A stretch of DNA of 64,000 nucleotides. Origin: Cytophagales bacterium (GTDB taxonomy: Bacteria; Bacteroidota; Bacteroidia; Cytophagales; 172606-1). Position 1 is the stretch's first letter, and each line of letters starts with the position of its first letter. Shown here one piece after another: positions 19,030 to 27,414 of this stretch. The stretch covers positions 535,297-599,296 of the forward strand of contig JAUJMU010000001.1 in assembly GCA_030446715.1 (NCBI GenBank). The letters are read 5' to 3'. The notes beneath the pieces are model-generated. The model was not told where the DNA came from and did not search any database. It was given only the letters and a program-made list of their open reading frames with translations. Position numbers and translations under genes: made by a program.

Positions 19030-20910
19030 ATGGCAATTATTTCCGGCAATAACGGTTCCTCCAACGGCCGGCCCCCGACCAAAGCTGCCCGGCGCGGAGA
19101 GGAGCCTTCCCTTACGTTCCGGGAACGGTTACAGGCCTTGCGCAACCTGCCAGCCTTTTTCCGGATGGTCTGGCAGACTTCACCGGGCCTGGCCGCGGCC
19201 AACATGGTGCTCCGGATCCTGCGGGCAGCCATTCCGCTGCTGGTGCTTTACCTGGCCAAACTGATCATTGATGAGGTGGTATTTATCACCCAGAACCCGC
19301 CGCCGCACAGCCTGCAGTATCTCTGGACCCTCGTAGCCGCGGAGTTTGGCCTGGCCGTGCTTTCGGATGCCCTCAGCCGGGGCTTATCGCTGCTCGACAG
19401 CCTGCTGGGAGACCTGTTTGCCAACCGCACCTCGGTTCAGATCATGGAGCACGCCGCTACGCTTGATCTGGACCAGTTTGAAGACTCCACCTTTTACGAC
19501 AAGCTGGAACGGGCCCGGCAGCAGACGGTAGGCCGCACGGTGCTGCTGTCGCAGGTGCTGGGGCAGGTGCAGGATACCATCACCATGGGCTTTCTGGCCG
19601 TAGGTCTGATCACTTTTAATCCCTGGCTGATTCTGCTGCTCCTGGTGGCGGTGGTACCGGCCTTTCTGGGAGAATCCTACTTTAACGAACGGTCTTATTC
19701 TCTGGTGCGGGGCTGGACCCCCGAAAGGCGGGAGCTGGACTACCTGCGCTTTACGGGAGCCAGCGACGAAACGGCCAAGGAAGTGAAGATATTCGGCCTT
19801 TCAGGTTTTCTCGTCAGCCGGTTCCGCCAGCTTTCGGAGAAGTACTACCTCGCCAACCGCAACCTGGCCATCCGGCGGGCTTCGTGGGGCAGTTTGTTTG
19901 CTACCATGGGCAGCGCCGGCTATTACGGGGCCTACGTGTACATTATCATGCAAACCGCCGCCGGACGGCTTTCCATCGGTGACCTTACGTTTCTGGCGGG
20001 TTCATTCCGACAGCTGCGTACGCTGCTCGAAAGCATTCTGGGGCGGTTTTCCAGCGTGTCGCAGGGCGCATTGTACCTGCAGGACCTGTTTGACTTTCTG
20101 AAGATCAAGCCCCGCATCTTTTCTCCATCCGCGTCCCGTCCGTTTCCCCGACCGGTCCGGGAGGGCTTTGTGTTTGAAAACGTTGGCTTCAAATACCAGA
20201 ATTCGGAAAGATGGGCCAACCGCAACCTGAGTTTTACCCTCCACGCCGGCGAAAAACTGGCGCTGGTGGGCGAAAACGGCGCGGGCAAAACGACGCTGGT
20301 GAAGCTGCTGGCCCGGCTCTACGACCCGGAAGAAGGCCGCATCCTGCTGGACGGCCACGACCTGCGGGAGTACGACCTGACGGAGCTGCGGCAAAACATC
20401 GGCGTGATCTTTCAGGATTTTGTCAAATTCCAGATGACGGCCTCGCACAACATTGCCGTCGGCCGGATTGACGAAGAGGTGAACCGTACCCGCATTCAGC
20501 ATTCGGCCCACCAGAGCCTTGCTGATACCGTGATCGAACGGCTTCCTGCGCAGTACGACCAGATGCTGGGCCGCAAGTTTGCCAAAGGCGTGGAACTGTC
20601 CGGAGGGGAATGGCAGAAAGTAGCCCTGGGCCGGGCCTACATGCGCGACGCACAGGTGCTGATCCTCGATGAGCCCACCGCCGCCCTCGATGCCCGGGCG
20701 GAGTACGAGGTTTTCCAGCGTTTTGCTGACCTGACAAAGGGCAAAACGGCCGTTCTGATCTCGCACCGCTTCTCCACCGTGCGCATGGCCGACCGGATAC
20801 TGGTGCTGGAAAACGGCCAGTTGCTGGAAGCCGGCAGCCACGAAGAACTGCTGGCGAAAGATGGCCGTTACGCCGAGCTCTTCCGCCTCCAGGCGCGGGG
20901 ATACCAATAA
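19030..20910 (+). CDS. ABC exporter, fused permease and ATPase
   Basis: I choose ATG 19030 (MAIISGNNGSS); a longer frame to 18970 adds Cys-rich residues without homology character. Residues about 45-350 form the six-helix permease (MVLRILRAAIPLLVLYLAKLIIDEVV...). The nucleotide-binding domain follows: Walker A GENGAGKTT near 413-420, Q-loop IFQDFVKFQ, signature LSGGEWQKVALGRA near 523, Walker B VLILDEPTAALD near 545 and H-loop ISHRFSTV. A half-transporter of this form acts as a homodimer exporting lipids, peptides or drugs. Cargo unknown; no partner gene is adjacent. Confidence 0.93.
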   Translation: MAIISGNNGSSNGRPPTKAARRGEEPSLTFRERLQALRNLPAFFRMVWQTSPGLAAANMVLRILRAAIPLLVLYLAKLIIDEVVFITQNPPPHSLQYLWTLVAAEFGLAVLSDALSRGLSLLDSLLGDLFANRTSVQIMEHAATLDLDQFEDSTFYDKLERARQQTVGRTVLLSQVLGQVQDTITMGFLAVGLITFNPWLILLLLVAVVPAFLGESYFNERSYSLVRGWTPERRELDYLRFTGASDETAKEVKIFGLSGFLVSRFRQLSEKYYLANRNLAIRRASWGSLFATMGSAGYYGAYVYIIMQTAAGRLSIGDLTFLAGSFRQLRTLLESILGRFSSVSQGALYLQDLFDFLKIKPRIFSPSASRPFPRPVREGFVFENVGFKYQNSERWANRNLSFTLHAGEKLALVGENGAGKTTLVKLLARLYDPEEGRILLDGHDLREYDLTELRQNIGVIFQDFVKFQMTASHNIAVGRIDEEVNRTRIQHSAHQSLADTVIERLPAQYDQMLGRKFAKGVELSGGEWQKVALGRAYMRDAQVLILDEPTAALDARAEYEVFQRFADLTKGKTAVLISHRFSTVRMADRILVLENGQLLEAGSHEELLAKDGRYAELFRLQARGYQ

Positions 20911-21345
20911 TAATTACGAATGTGAATCAAGGGTTGAGCATGCTGGCTTCTGCCTCAACAGGCGTGGGTTTAAATCCTGTATGTCAAGGACGTTAAACAG
21001 CCCACGGTTGAAACCGTGGGCTGTTCCCATCCTGTTTGGGGCCGGAGAATCAACCCTGTCTGACGCTGATCACCTACTGAATCCACGGCTGTTGAGGTAA
21101 AAGGCTCTACGAGCTACTAATCGGGTTTCAGTATTTCAACTTTTGATTCGCATTACGAATGACTAATTACGCATTACGAATGGTTGTGACGATTCCTGTC
21201 GGATGGCCGGAGCAGCTTTTTCCCCGGTTTACGGTTGTGTTCTGAATCAGAAACTACTATTTTATCAGAACCTGAACCCAATCCGACCCGCACTGGACAC
21301 GGTCCCCTATCTCCTGTCTTACATCTCCCGTCTCAAATCTGATCT
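20911..21345. other. 435-bp gene-free stretch with a REP-like palindrome
   Basis: No gene is visible here. The stretch holds the strong palindrome at 20996-21025 and three copies of the short word attacgaatg (near 20914, 21152 and 21171). Around 21078-21110 it reads gaatccacggctgttgaggt, reminiscent of the 3' end of IS200/IS605-type elements; that resemblance is from memory only. Confidence 0.4.
20996..21025. repeat. REP-like perfect palindrome
   Basis: Arms aacagcccacggtt and aaccgtgggctgtt are perfectly complementary over 14 bases around a 2-base centre (a 4-6 base loop in practice). The position, 85 bases after the ABC exporter, would allow it to serve as a terminator, but no T run follows. 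GC-rich palindromes of this form are typical of REP sequences mobilised by RAYT/TnpA-REP proteins; no such protein is in the window. Confidence 0.5.
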
Positions 21346-22080
21346 CTATTCCACCAGCAATACGTGCTGCTGCCGGACGTAGGCGGTCTGGCCGTTCCAT
21401 TCAGTTTTCAGCCAGATGTCCTGCCGGCCGCTTACGGGCAGGCGGTTGCCTTTGCGGGAGATGTGCACCAGCCGGGCACCGGCCGACGGGGCGCTCATCA
21501 GATAAGCGTTTTCCCGCACCACAATAGCAGTACGGGCATCAAAGCGGAGGTTGAGCAGGGCAATATTGAGGAGCAGGAGCAGCATCAGGCCAATGCCATG
21601 CCTTGCCGGCACAAAGCGGCCCAGCACTTTTTTCCGGGTGACAGCGATCAGCATCAGGCCGCTCACCAGCAGTAGCACGGCCACCAGATATTCGTAGTAC
21701 CGGTCGTACCAGATAAAGAAAAAATCCATATCGCTGAAGCGATAACCTTCCAGACTATGCCGGCTGGCCAGTTCTTCCATCTTCAGGGCCACCGACTGGC
21801 GGGGCTTTTGCCGGTAATAAAGGTTGAGGTAATACAGTGCCTGTGTATAATCGCCGAAACCCTCCCGGACAAATGCCATCCGCAGGAGCATGGCTGGCGT
21901 GGCCTGTCCCGTCTGGTGCAGGATCTGTTCGTACAGCCGGATTGACTGGGTGTACTGCTTGCGGCCGAACAGGGTATCCGCCTGTACCAGCAACTGGCTG
22001 GCGGGTTGTGCCGAAAGAGTGACACAACACCCCGCCAGCAGCATCAGGAGCAAGGTTTTTTTTGTAATGTTCGTTTGCAT
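21346..22080 (-). CDS. membrane protein with TPR-like repeats and a C-terminal SH3 domain
   Basis: 244 residues from ATG 22080; a GTG two codons earlier is possible. The order is: signal peptide (LLLMLLAGCCVTLSAQ), a TPR-like helical part (about 25-110: ADTLFGRKQYTQSIRLYEQIL, FGDYTQALYYLNLYY), two membrane helices (YLVAVLLLVSGLMLIAV and GIGLMLLLLLNIALLNL) and a bacterial SH3-like domain (ENAYLMSAPSAGARLVHIS...WLKTEWNGQTAYVRQ). This resembles the BatE-type proteins of Bacteroidota, but no other Bat gene is nearby. Likely envelope-located; function unknown. Confidence 0.72.
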   Translation of the reverse strand: MQTNITKKTLLLMLLAGCCVTLSAQPASQLLVQADTLFGRKQYTQSIRLYEQILHQTGQATPAMLLRMAFVREGFGDYTQALYYLNLYYRQKPRQSVALKMEELASRHSLEGYRFSDMDFFFIWYDRYYEYLVAVLLLVSGLMLIAVTRKKVLGRFVPARHGIGLMLLLLLNIALLNLRFDARTAIVVRENAYLMSAPSAGARLVHISRKGNRLPVSGRQDIWLKTEWNGQTAYVRQQHVLLVE

Positions 22081-22105
22081 TATCACCCCGTAGTATCTAC
22101 ATTTG
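22074..22105 (+). promoter_or_regulatory. candidate promoter of tRNA-Lys
   Basis: TTTG at 22074-22077 and TACATTTG at 22098-22105 are 20 bases apart, fitting the Bacteroidota -33/-7 arrangement. The tRNA begins 45 bases after the -7 box. It overlaps the first codons of the SH3 protein gene on the other strand. Confidence 0.5.
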
Positions 22106-22150
22106 CCCCGCCGTTATGGAAAACCCTGGCGACGCACAAAAATACGGTTT

Positions 22151-22223
22151 GATTTGGTAGCTCAGTTGGTAGAGCAATACACTTTTAATGTATGGGTCCT
22201 GGGTTCGAATCCCAGCCAAATCA
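22151..22223 (+). tRNA. tRNA-Lys (anticodon UUU)
   Basis: A full 73-base cloverleaf. The acceptor arms GATTTGG and CCAAATC pair perfectly, the D stem is GCTC/GAGC and the anticodon stem is ATACA/TGTAT around loop CTTTTAA, giving anticodon TTT. The T arm is CTGGG-TTCGAAT-CCCAG and the discriminator base is A. CCA is not encoded (the next bases are ctga). A terminator follows 23 bases later. Confidence 0.97.
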
Positions 22224-22246
22224 CTGACTAGCTTTCATCTGCTTTT

Positions 22247-22278
22247 AAACCCTTTCAGATTCCGTTCTGAAGGGGTTT
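22247..22278 (+). terminator. terminator after tRNA-Lys
   Basis: Arms aaaccctttcag (22247-22258) and ctgaaggggttt (22267-22278) pair over 12 positions with one G-U around an 8-base loop. A short T run follows. Confidence 0.7.
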
Positions 22279-22441
22279 TCAGTTTCTGAGGGTTTTGCGA
22301 TGTTCAGTTTTTCCGCAGATTGTTTCGGTGATGAGTAAATGTTCGATTGACTTGATGAACTTTCATTTCAAAAGGGTAAATGTCTGAAGTAAATCACAAT
22401 CAGGTATTAATTTTTGCTGAAAGGAGATGATGTTATTGAAT

Positions 22442-23680
22442 TCAATATGCAGCACTTCGGATCTGCCTCTCTTTGGCCATTTCGATAAAGTCAGACAAGT
22501 TTACAAGCCAAGAACGCTGCAATTCACGGTAAGTAACATGAAGTGCAGATGGAACTACCAGTCGCAGGTTATGAGCCTTCATTTCGTCAGTCTGATTTTC
22601 ACTGATGCCGGGCTCCAGCGTAAATAAATGTTTTTGGCTTATTCTTTTGGCCTCCGATAAAACCTGTCGCCACCGGTCCTTACAGGTAGTTTTGACTCCC
22701 AGCATAGTCAAATCTTCAGCAGGAAAGTTGGAATCACGATAAGATGCTACATCAGGAAACAAAAAATCAGGTTTGGATTTGTTTTCAGTTTCAGCGAGAC
22801 GACTATAGGCAATGCTGTGTTGCCTAAAAACCTCTTCAATGTGATTTTCAAGTGCCCAGCCTGCACGTGATTTACGTCGGTTCTGGACACTTAGAGAAAA
22901 TTTGATAAACCCGTCAACGTCTGCTCCGTCAGCGCTAACAAAGCCATTGCGTAATACTTTTTCGACGACGTGCCTTTCAAGCCGTTTAAACAGCTTTTCC
23001 TCATGTTCCATCCATGCCATTAAAGCACCATCAGGATCTTCAATGGCATTAACGCCATGCAAAGTTTCACGGGCAAAAGACGAAAACTCCTTCGTAGAAG
23101 GAAAATTTCCTCCAAACCGAGCAAGCAGAGTATCAAGGTGATCCGTTTCCGGCTCTTCAACTTCAATCCCCAGCTCTTCAAGAATAATGCGGACAGCAAA
23201 ATCAATTTCTCTGTCATCACTGGCCTGAATATCCTGCATGGCAAACTGGGAGCCAGTGTGTTCTGGTAGCCCAAACAGCCAGAGTAACTGGTTCTCAATG
23301 GTACTACCGGAAGCTGCTACAATGATCATTACCGTTCCATCTGTTCTCCGCGCAATAAACATTCGGTCACCTGCTCTTGACAAAGCGCTTACTTCGGTAG
23401 TAGGAAAATATAACCTGTATTCTGATCTGATGGGGTGATTCAATCTTGCGTCATACCATGTGACAAAACCATCAGCTACAAGTGCTTCGTTTTCTTCTCC
23501 GAGCCAAATAAACCGAGTTGGAAACTTTACTCGTTCTCCTGTTCCGGAACCTAGTACCCGCTTCAACTCATTGGTGCCATTAAATTCATGCTGGTTTGAT
23601 ACTGAGGTATCAGCTTCAACAGCACTGAGTCTTTTGACCGCTACAGCAGCAAAATACTGAGACAAATAGCCCTGTTTCAT
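22442..23680 (-). CDS. EcoRII-type type II restriction endonuclease
   Basis: 412 residues matching EcoRII from end to end. The N-terminal part (about 5-190; LSQYFAAVAVKRLSAVEAD, WYDARLNHP) corresponds to the effector DNA-binding domain. The C-terminal PD-(D/E)XK-type nuclease has NRRKSRAG, KPDFLFP (about 302) and VKTTCKDRWRQVL (about 326-338), then HLFTLEPG and RLVVPSALH. EcoRII cuts before CCWGG and needs a second site as effector; the specificity here is inferred from family. It follows the methyltransferase on the same strand but is separated from it by a terminator-like hairpin. The DNA is visibly AT-richer than neighbouring genes, suggesting horizontal transfer. Confidence 0.94.
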   Translation of the reverse strand: MKQGYLSQYFAAVAVKRLSAVEADTSVSNQHEFNGTNELKRVLGSGTGERVKFPTRFIWLGEENEALVADGFVTWYDARLNHPIRSEYRLYFPTTEVSALSRAGDRMFIARRTDGTVMIIVAASGSTIENQLLWLFGLPEHTGSQFAMQDIQASDDREIDFAVRIILEELGIEVEEPETDHLDTLLARFGGNFPSTKEFSSFARETLHGVNAIEDPDGALMAWMEHEEKLFKRLERHVVEKVLRNGFVSADGADVDGFIKFSLSVQNRRKSRAGWALENHIEEVFRQHSIAYSRLAETENKSKPDFLFPDVASYRDSNFPAEDLTMLGVKTTCKDRWRQVLSEAKRISQKHLFTLEPGISENQTDEMKAHNLRLVVPSALHVTYRELQRSWLVNLSDFIEMAKERQIRSAAY

Positions 23681-23959
23681 GGTTATGTACTGACCTTGAA
23701 GGTTTTGATCAATAGAACCAATCCTTATAGCCGGACTGTGCCGGCCAATCAGAATATAGCGCAGCTATGACTGGTCTGGCCGCGGTTACAGCAATTCCCG
23801 GTTTGGCTTATTTGATTTTATAAAGGGTTAAAAAAGTTGTCAGTGTCTCACTGACAACGATCGGTTCGCCGCCGGTTGTGTCTCACAACCGGCTTTCGCA
23901 GTCATATCGAAATCCAAACCGGGAATTGCTGCCGCGATTACGAACTTAAAATTTAGTCC
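23681..23959. other. palindrome-rich spacer between methyltransferase and endonuclease genes
   Basis: An 18-bp perfect inverted repeat (cagcaattcccggtttgg at 23789-23806, its complement at 23914-23931) encloses two 23-base hairpins (23836-23858 and 23871-23893). Each of these has a perfect 10-bp stem and the same tct loop inside gtg/cac. Further left, 23725-23790 contains additional short palindromes. No coding potential is seen. Confidence 0.7.
23836..23858 (-). terminator. intrinsic terminator downstream of the methyltransferase
   Basis: On the minus strand a perfect 10-bp stem (arm gttgtcagtg) with loop AGA is followed directly by TTTTTTAA. This should stop most transcripts from the methyltransferase before they reach the endonuclease gene. 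Confidence 0.7.
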
Positions 23960-25240
23960 TTATGCGTGAACAGTTTGTCTCTCCAAATGATTGAACGGAA
24001 TAGCCAACTGATTATTCCACTGAGTTATGGCATCCATAATATGTGGTTTCATGATCCGGGCAATTTCAGCAGCCAACGGTACTACTACAGAATTGCCAAA
24101 CTGCCGGTAGGCCTGAGTATCTGAAACTGGTATCTGAAAGTTGGATTCTCCGGGAGCATCAAATCCCATGAGACGGGCACATTCACGGGGCGTGAGCCGT
24201 CTTGGCCGTTTATCGGTTTGATTGATCAAGATTTCAGAACCATCCTTATAATAACGGGCTGAAAGTGTTCTAGCCACATCATCGGGACCAAACAAGCCGA
24301 AGCCAAAACCATTTCCTTTAGCCTGATGCTTATCTCTGTATTCCTGAAGATACTCCCATAGCCGGGGCGTAAGCGTGTAACGTTCTCCTACTTGGCCATT
24401 CACCAAGTAAGGTGGCTCATCTGGCTCGGAGCCGTCTCCCCTGTGCAGAATTGAGCCAAGCTTCGGTGCTGTTTCAGGGAGTTGCATATCATCAAAGGTA
24501 AAGTTTGTATCCTTCCGGAAGCCTACAATAAATATTCTCTCCCGGTGCTGCGGCACCCAGCTGCGGCCATCAATTACGCGGTATTTGATTGTATATCCTA
24601 AGTCTTCTTCAAGAGTCTTACGAATGATGCGGAAAGTATTTCCCCCATCATGGCTGAACAAGTTTTTCACATTTTCCAGCAGTATCGCAGGAGGTCTATG
24701 AAATTCAATAATCTGAGCCAGATCAAAAAAGAGCGTTCCCTGAGTTTCACAGCGAAAACCGTGTGCTTTGCCTAATGCATTTTTTTTGGAAACACCCGCA
24801 ATAGAAAAGGGTTGACAGGGAAAACCCCCAACTAGTACGTCGTGTGCAGGGATCCTGCTCAAGCAATCTTCATCCTTTGTAAATTCGCGTATATCGCCTT
24901 CCACAGCATGATCACAGGTATAGTTGGCTTGGTAAGTGGCACGTGAAGATTTGTCCCACTCACTAGTGAAAACGCATTTACCACCTACGCTGTCAAAAGC
25001 TTTCCGGAACCCCCCAATGCCGGCAAAAAGATCAATGAATTTAAACTGATGTGACTTCTGCGCTTTGGAAGTGTTAGTAGCTTTGACAATTTCGTGAAGC
25101 TTCCGAACTGCCAGAGGATGGGGCTTACTTTCCCCTTTTTCCCAGCGATATACAGTTCTTAAACTGACAGCACAACGGTCTGCTACCTCTTGTGGAGATA
25201 ATCCGGCTTGCTCCCTTAAAGAAAGAAATGAAATATTCAT
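23960..25240 (-). CDS. DNA (cytosine-5) methyltransferase with N-terminal HTH, partner of the EcoRII-type nuclease
   Basis: 426 residues from ATG 25240; an upstream frame to 25303 is AT-rich leader. Residues about 1-50 are a Cro/HTH_3 domain (LREQAGLSPQEVADRCAVSLRTVYRWEKG). The m5C methylase motifs follow: motif I FIDLFAGIGGF, motif IV GGFPCQPFS with the catalytic Cys near 139, motif VI LLENVKN, motif VIII QHRERIFIVGF and motif X YRQFGNSVVVPL. It should protect CCWGG by methylating a cytosine. The HTH arm probably represses its own promoter, as in M.EcoRII and M.SsoII; that is inference. The gene lies upstream of the nuclease, so protection comes first. Confidence 0.94.
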   Translation of the reverse strand: MNISFLSLREQAGLSPQEVADRCAVSLRTVYRWEKGESKPHPLAVRKLHEIVKATNTSKAQKSHQFKFIDLFAGIGGFRKAFDSVGGKCVFTSEWDKSSRATYQANYTCDHAVEGDIREFTKDEDCLSRIPAHDVLVGGFPCQPFSIAGVSKKNALGKAHGFRCETQGTLFFDLAQIIEFHRPPAILLENVKNLFSHDGGNTFRIIRKTLEEDLGYTIKYRVIDGRSWVPQHRERIFIVGFRKDTNFTFDDMQLPETAPKLGSILHRGDGSEPDEPPYLVNGQVGERYTLTPRLWEYLQEYRDKHQAKGNGFGFGLFGPDDVARTLSARYYKDGSEILINQTDKRPRRLTPRECARLMGFDAPGESNFQIPVSDTQAYRQFGNSVVVPLAAEIARIMKPHIMDAITQWNNQLAIPFNHLERQTVHA

Positions 25241-25627
25241 AAAATCGCTGGGTATATTTTTGACAGATTGGCACAATACTATGAAAACCAGAACAAAATC
25301 CAATAGTTTGGTTACGATTTATTATTCTTATAATTATTAGGCAAAGTCTTATATGGCAGCGGTACAGGGTGGTAAATATTAGCCGGAGCTGCCATCATTG
25401 CCACTCTGTATATTTGTTGTGTTACCATAATTATAATACCTCTCTTTTAATTAGATGGTCAGTTGTTTATTTCTGCTGGTTCCATAAAACATAGTAAACC
25501 GTTATTTTCTGGTTCGTAACCCCAGGACAGAGAGCATTCTCTGCCGTCTTACATCTTAAATCCGATGTCTGGAATCGGGTGTCTGGCTGATCAGCGGATG
25601 CCCGGCCCCTCTCTCCGCTAAACTTAT
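25241..25627. other. AT-rich gap between the restriction-modification locus and purM
   Basis: A visibly AT-rich gap. It must contain the methyltransferase promoter and operator on the minus strand; I see no clear symmetric operator. An imperfect inverted pair ggcagcggtac / gtagctgcc-like lies near 25354-25392. No coding region is convincing. Confidence 0.35.
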
Positions 25628-25635
25628 TACCTTTG
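25628..25635 (+). promoter_or_regulatory. candidate -7 box (TACCTTTG) of purM
   Basis: The box ends only 4 bases before the ATG at 25640, so the transcript would start almost at the start codon. The same spacing occurs at the antitoxin gene (50564-50571). No -33 element is obvious. Confidence 0.35.
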
Positions 25636-25639
25636 GCGC

Positions 25640-26803
25640 ATGCAAGAGCGGTACATGCAACGTGGTGTTTCGGCCTCCAAGGAAGACGTACACCAGGCCA
25701 TCCAGAACCTCGATAAGGGGCTTTTTTCCAAAGCTTTTTGCAAAATTGTGCCCGACCTGCTGGGCGGCGACCCCCTGTACTGCAACATTATGCACGCCGA
25801 CGGGGCTGGCACCAAATCGTCGCTGGCCTACCTGTACTGGCGCGAAACCGGCGACCTTTCGGTTTGGAAGGGCATTGCCCAGGACGCCGTCATCATGAAC
25901 GTAGATGACCTGCTTTGCGTAGGCGTAACGGATAATATTCTGCTTTCTTCCACCATCGGCCGCAACAAAAACCTGATCCCCGGCGAGGTAGTGGCTGCCA
26001 TCATCAACGGCACCGAAGAGGTGCTGCAGATGCTGCGCGACCACGGCATCGGCATCTACAGCACGGGCGGCGAAACCGCCGACGTGGGCGACCTGGTACG
26101 GACCGTGATCGTAGACAGCACCGTTACCGCCCGGCTCCGGCGTGATCAGGTGATCAGCAATGACGGGATCAGGCCCGGCGACGTAATTGTGGGACTGGCA
26201 TCTTACGGCCAGGCTACCTATGAGACGGAATACAATGGTGGCATGGGCAGCAACGGCCTCACCTCGGCCCGGCACGATGTATTCGGCAAGCTGCTGGCGC
26301 AGAAATATCCCGAAAGCTACGACCCCGCCCTGCCCGAAAGTCTGGTGTATTCGGGCACCCGGCACCTCACCGACGTGATTCCCGGTGTATCCGCCGACAT
26401 GGGCAGGCTGGTATTGTCGCCCACCCGTACGTATGCCCCCGTGGTGAAGGAAGTGCTGAAAGAACTCCGGCCGCAGATTCACGGCATGGTGCATTGCAGC
26501 GGCGGTGCCCAAACCAAGGTGCTTCACTTCGTGGAAGGCGTTCATGTGATCAAAGATAACCTGTTTCCGGTGCCGCCTCTTTTCCAGATCATCCAGACGG
26601 AAAGCGCCACACCGTGGGAGGAGATGTACAAGGTGTTCAATATGGGCCACCGCTTCGAATTTTATGTGCCTGAGCCGGTTGCCGGGCAGATTATCCGCAT
26701 TGCGGAGGGCTTCGCGGTAGAGGCGCAGGTAGTAGGCCGCGTGGAGGCTGCCCCGGAACGTCGCCTTACCATCAGCAGCGCCATGGGCACGTTTACGTAT
26801 TAG
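25640..26803 (+). CDS. purM: phosphoribosylformylglycinamidine cyclo-ligase (AIR synthase)
   Basis: 387 residues. The enzyme closes the imidazole ring of AIR from FGAM with ATP in purine synthesis (cytoplasm). The N-terminus RYMQRGVSASKEDVHQAI and the phrases HADGAGTKSSLAYLYW, GDLSVWKGIAQDAVIMN and DDLLCVGVTDNILLSSTIGRN are those of the Bacteroidota form of PurM, longer than the E. coli type. GETADVGDLVRT and the late HCSGGAQTKVL belong to the ATP and substrate region. An ATG at 25655 is an alternative start if the -7 box at 25628 is used. Not in an operon with other pur genes here. Confidence 0.93.
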   Translation: MQERYMQRGVSASKEDVHQAIQNLDKGLFSKAFCKIVPDLLGGDPLYCNIMHADGAGTKSSLAYLYWRETGDLSVWKGIAQDAVIMNVDDLLCVGVTDNILLSSTIGRNKNLIPGEVVAAIINGTEEVLQMLRDHGIGIYSTGGETADVGDLVRTVIVDSTVTARLRRDQVISNDGIRPGDVIVGLASYGQATYETEYNGGMGSNGLTSARHDVFGKLLAQKYPESYDPALPESLVYSGTRHLTDVIPGVSADMGRLVLSPTRTYAPVVKEVLKELRPQIHGMVHCSGGAQTKVLHFVEGVHVIKDNLFPVPPLFQIIQTESATPWEEMYKVFNMGHRFEFYVPEPVAGQIIRIAEGFAVEAQVVGRVEAAPERRLTISSAMGTFTY

Positions 26804-27039
26804 CCCTACTCTTTGCCGCAAACCATTACGCCTCAGGTTACTGCTTGAGAGTCGCCCAAACCAAACCCTGTTCTTTTTTATCCGTAAGTACTACAGTCAT
26901 ACTGGCTGTTTTTCCCTGCTGCCCCAGCGTCCGGAAAGAACAGCCCGTAGTGCAGGGGTTTTCACTGACCAGTGGAACCGGTCCGGAGATATGGATAATG
27001 AGTACCCGGGGAGGGCTGAACCTGACTTGTGAACGGCTT

Positions 27040-27414
27040 ATGAATCGTGTGGTGGACCTCAAAAACTACGATAAGGTATTGTCGGCTTTTCACCGCCTCT
27101 GTGAAGCAATGCCCATGCTCATCGAACAGTCTGGTTTGAAGCACCGGCAGATCTACGAACATCCCGACCTGAAGGCTGCCCAGATCAAAATGGGCAAGGA
27201 TACTTTTTACCGCCGCCTCAATACCAGTCAGTGGACGCCCGGCGAACTGGCGGCCATTCTGCCGATGGTGGTGGAAAGCATCCGGAAAAACAACAAAGAA
27301 TTTTACCGGGAATTCAAGCTTGTTCTCAACGAACACGTGGAGAGCAGTCAGGAAATTCTGAATTCACTCACTGCCACGCTACCACCTGCCAGCGGAAAGC
27401 CCACGCCCAGCTGA
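27040..27414 (+). CDS. small protein of unknown function, helical and DNA-binding-like
   Basis: 124 residues from ATG 27040. The frame is open from 26845, but the first 65 codons look like random reading. The protein is mostly helical: VVDLKNYDKVLSAFHRLCEA, QSGLKHRQIYEHPDLKAAQ, KMGKDTFYRRLNTSQWTPGELAAIL, ENVMVESIRKNN-like helices and a long charged helix. The middle resembles a helix-turn-helix (GKDTFYRRL...WTPGELAAIL), which would suit a small regulator; I recognise no family. Its 3' end overlaps the convergent methyltransferase gene by 47 bases. Confidence 0.5.
   Translation: MNRVVDLKNYDKVLSAFHRLCEAMPMLIEQSGLKHRQIYEHPDLKAAQIKMGKDTFYRRLNTSQWTPGELAAILPMVVESIRKNNKEFYREFKLVLNEHVESSQEILNSLTATLPPASGKPTPS

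Noticed and set aside
22151-25330. Integrative island with attachment sites at tRNA-Lys
   Set aside because: I found no duplicate of the tRNA 3' end downstream and no integrase beside it; the restriction locus may simply be a neighbour.
25556-26821. 421-codon frame on the minus strand opposite purM
   Set aside because: It mirrors purM codon structure, has no family resemblance and shows shadow-type composition; several similar antisense frames (729-1709, 6518-7411, 20002-20907, 53417-54490) are rejected for the same reason.
26838-27062. 74-codon minus-strand frame overlapping the start of the 27040 gene
   Set aside because: Its C-terminal part looks protein-like (MTVVLTDKKEQGLVWATLKQ), but it lacks a plausible start and overlaps a better candidate; kept only as a possibility.
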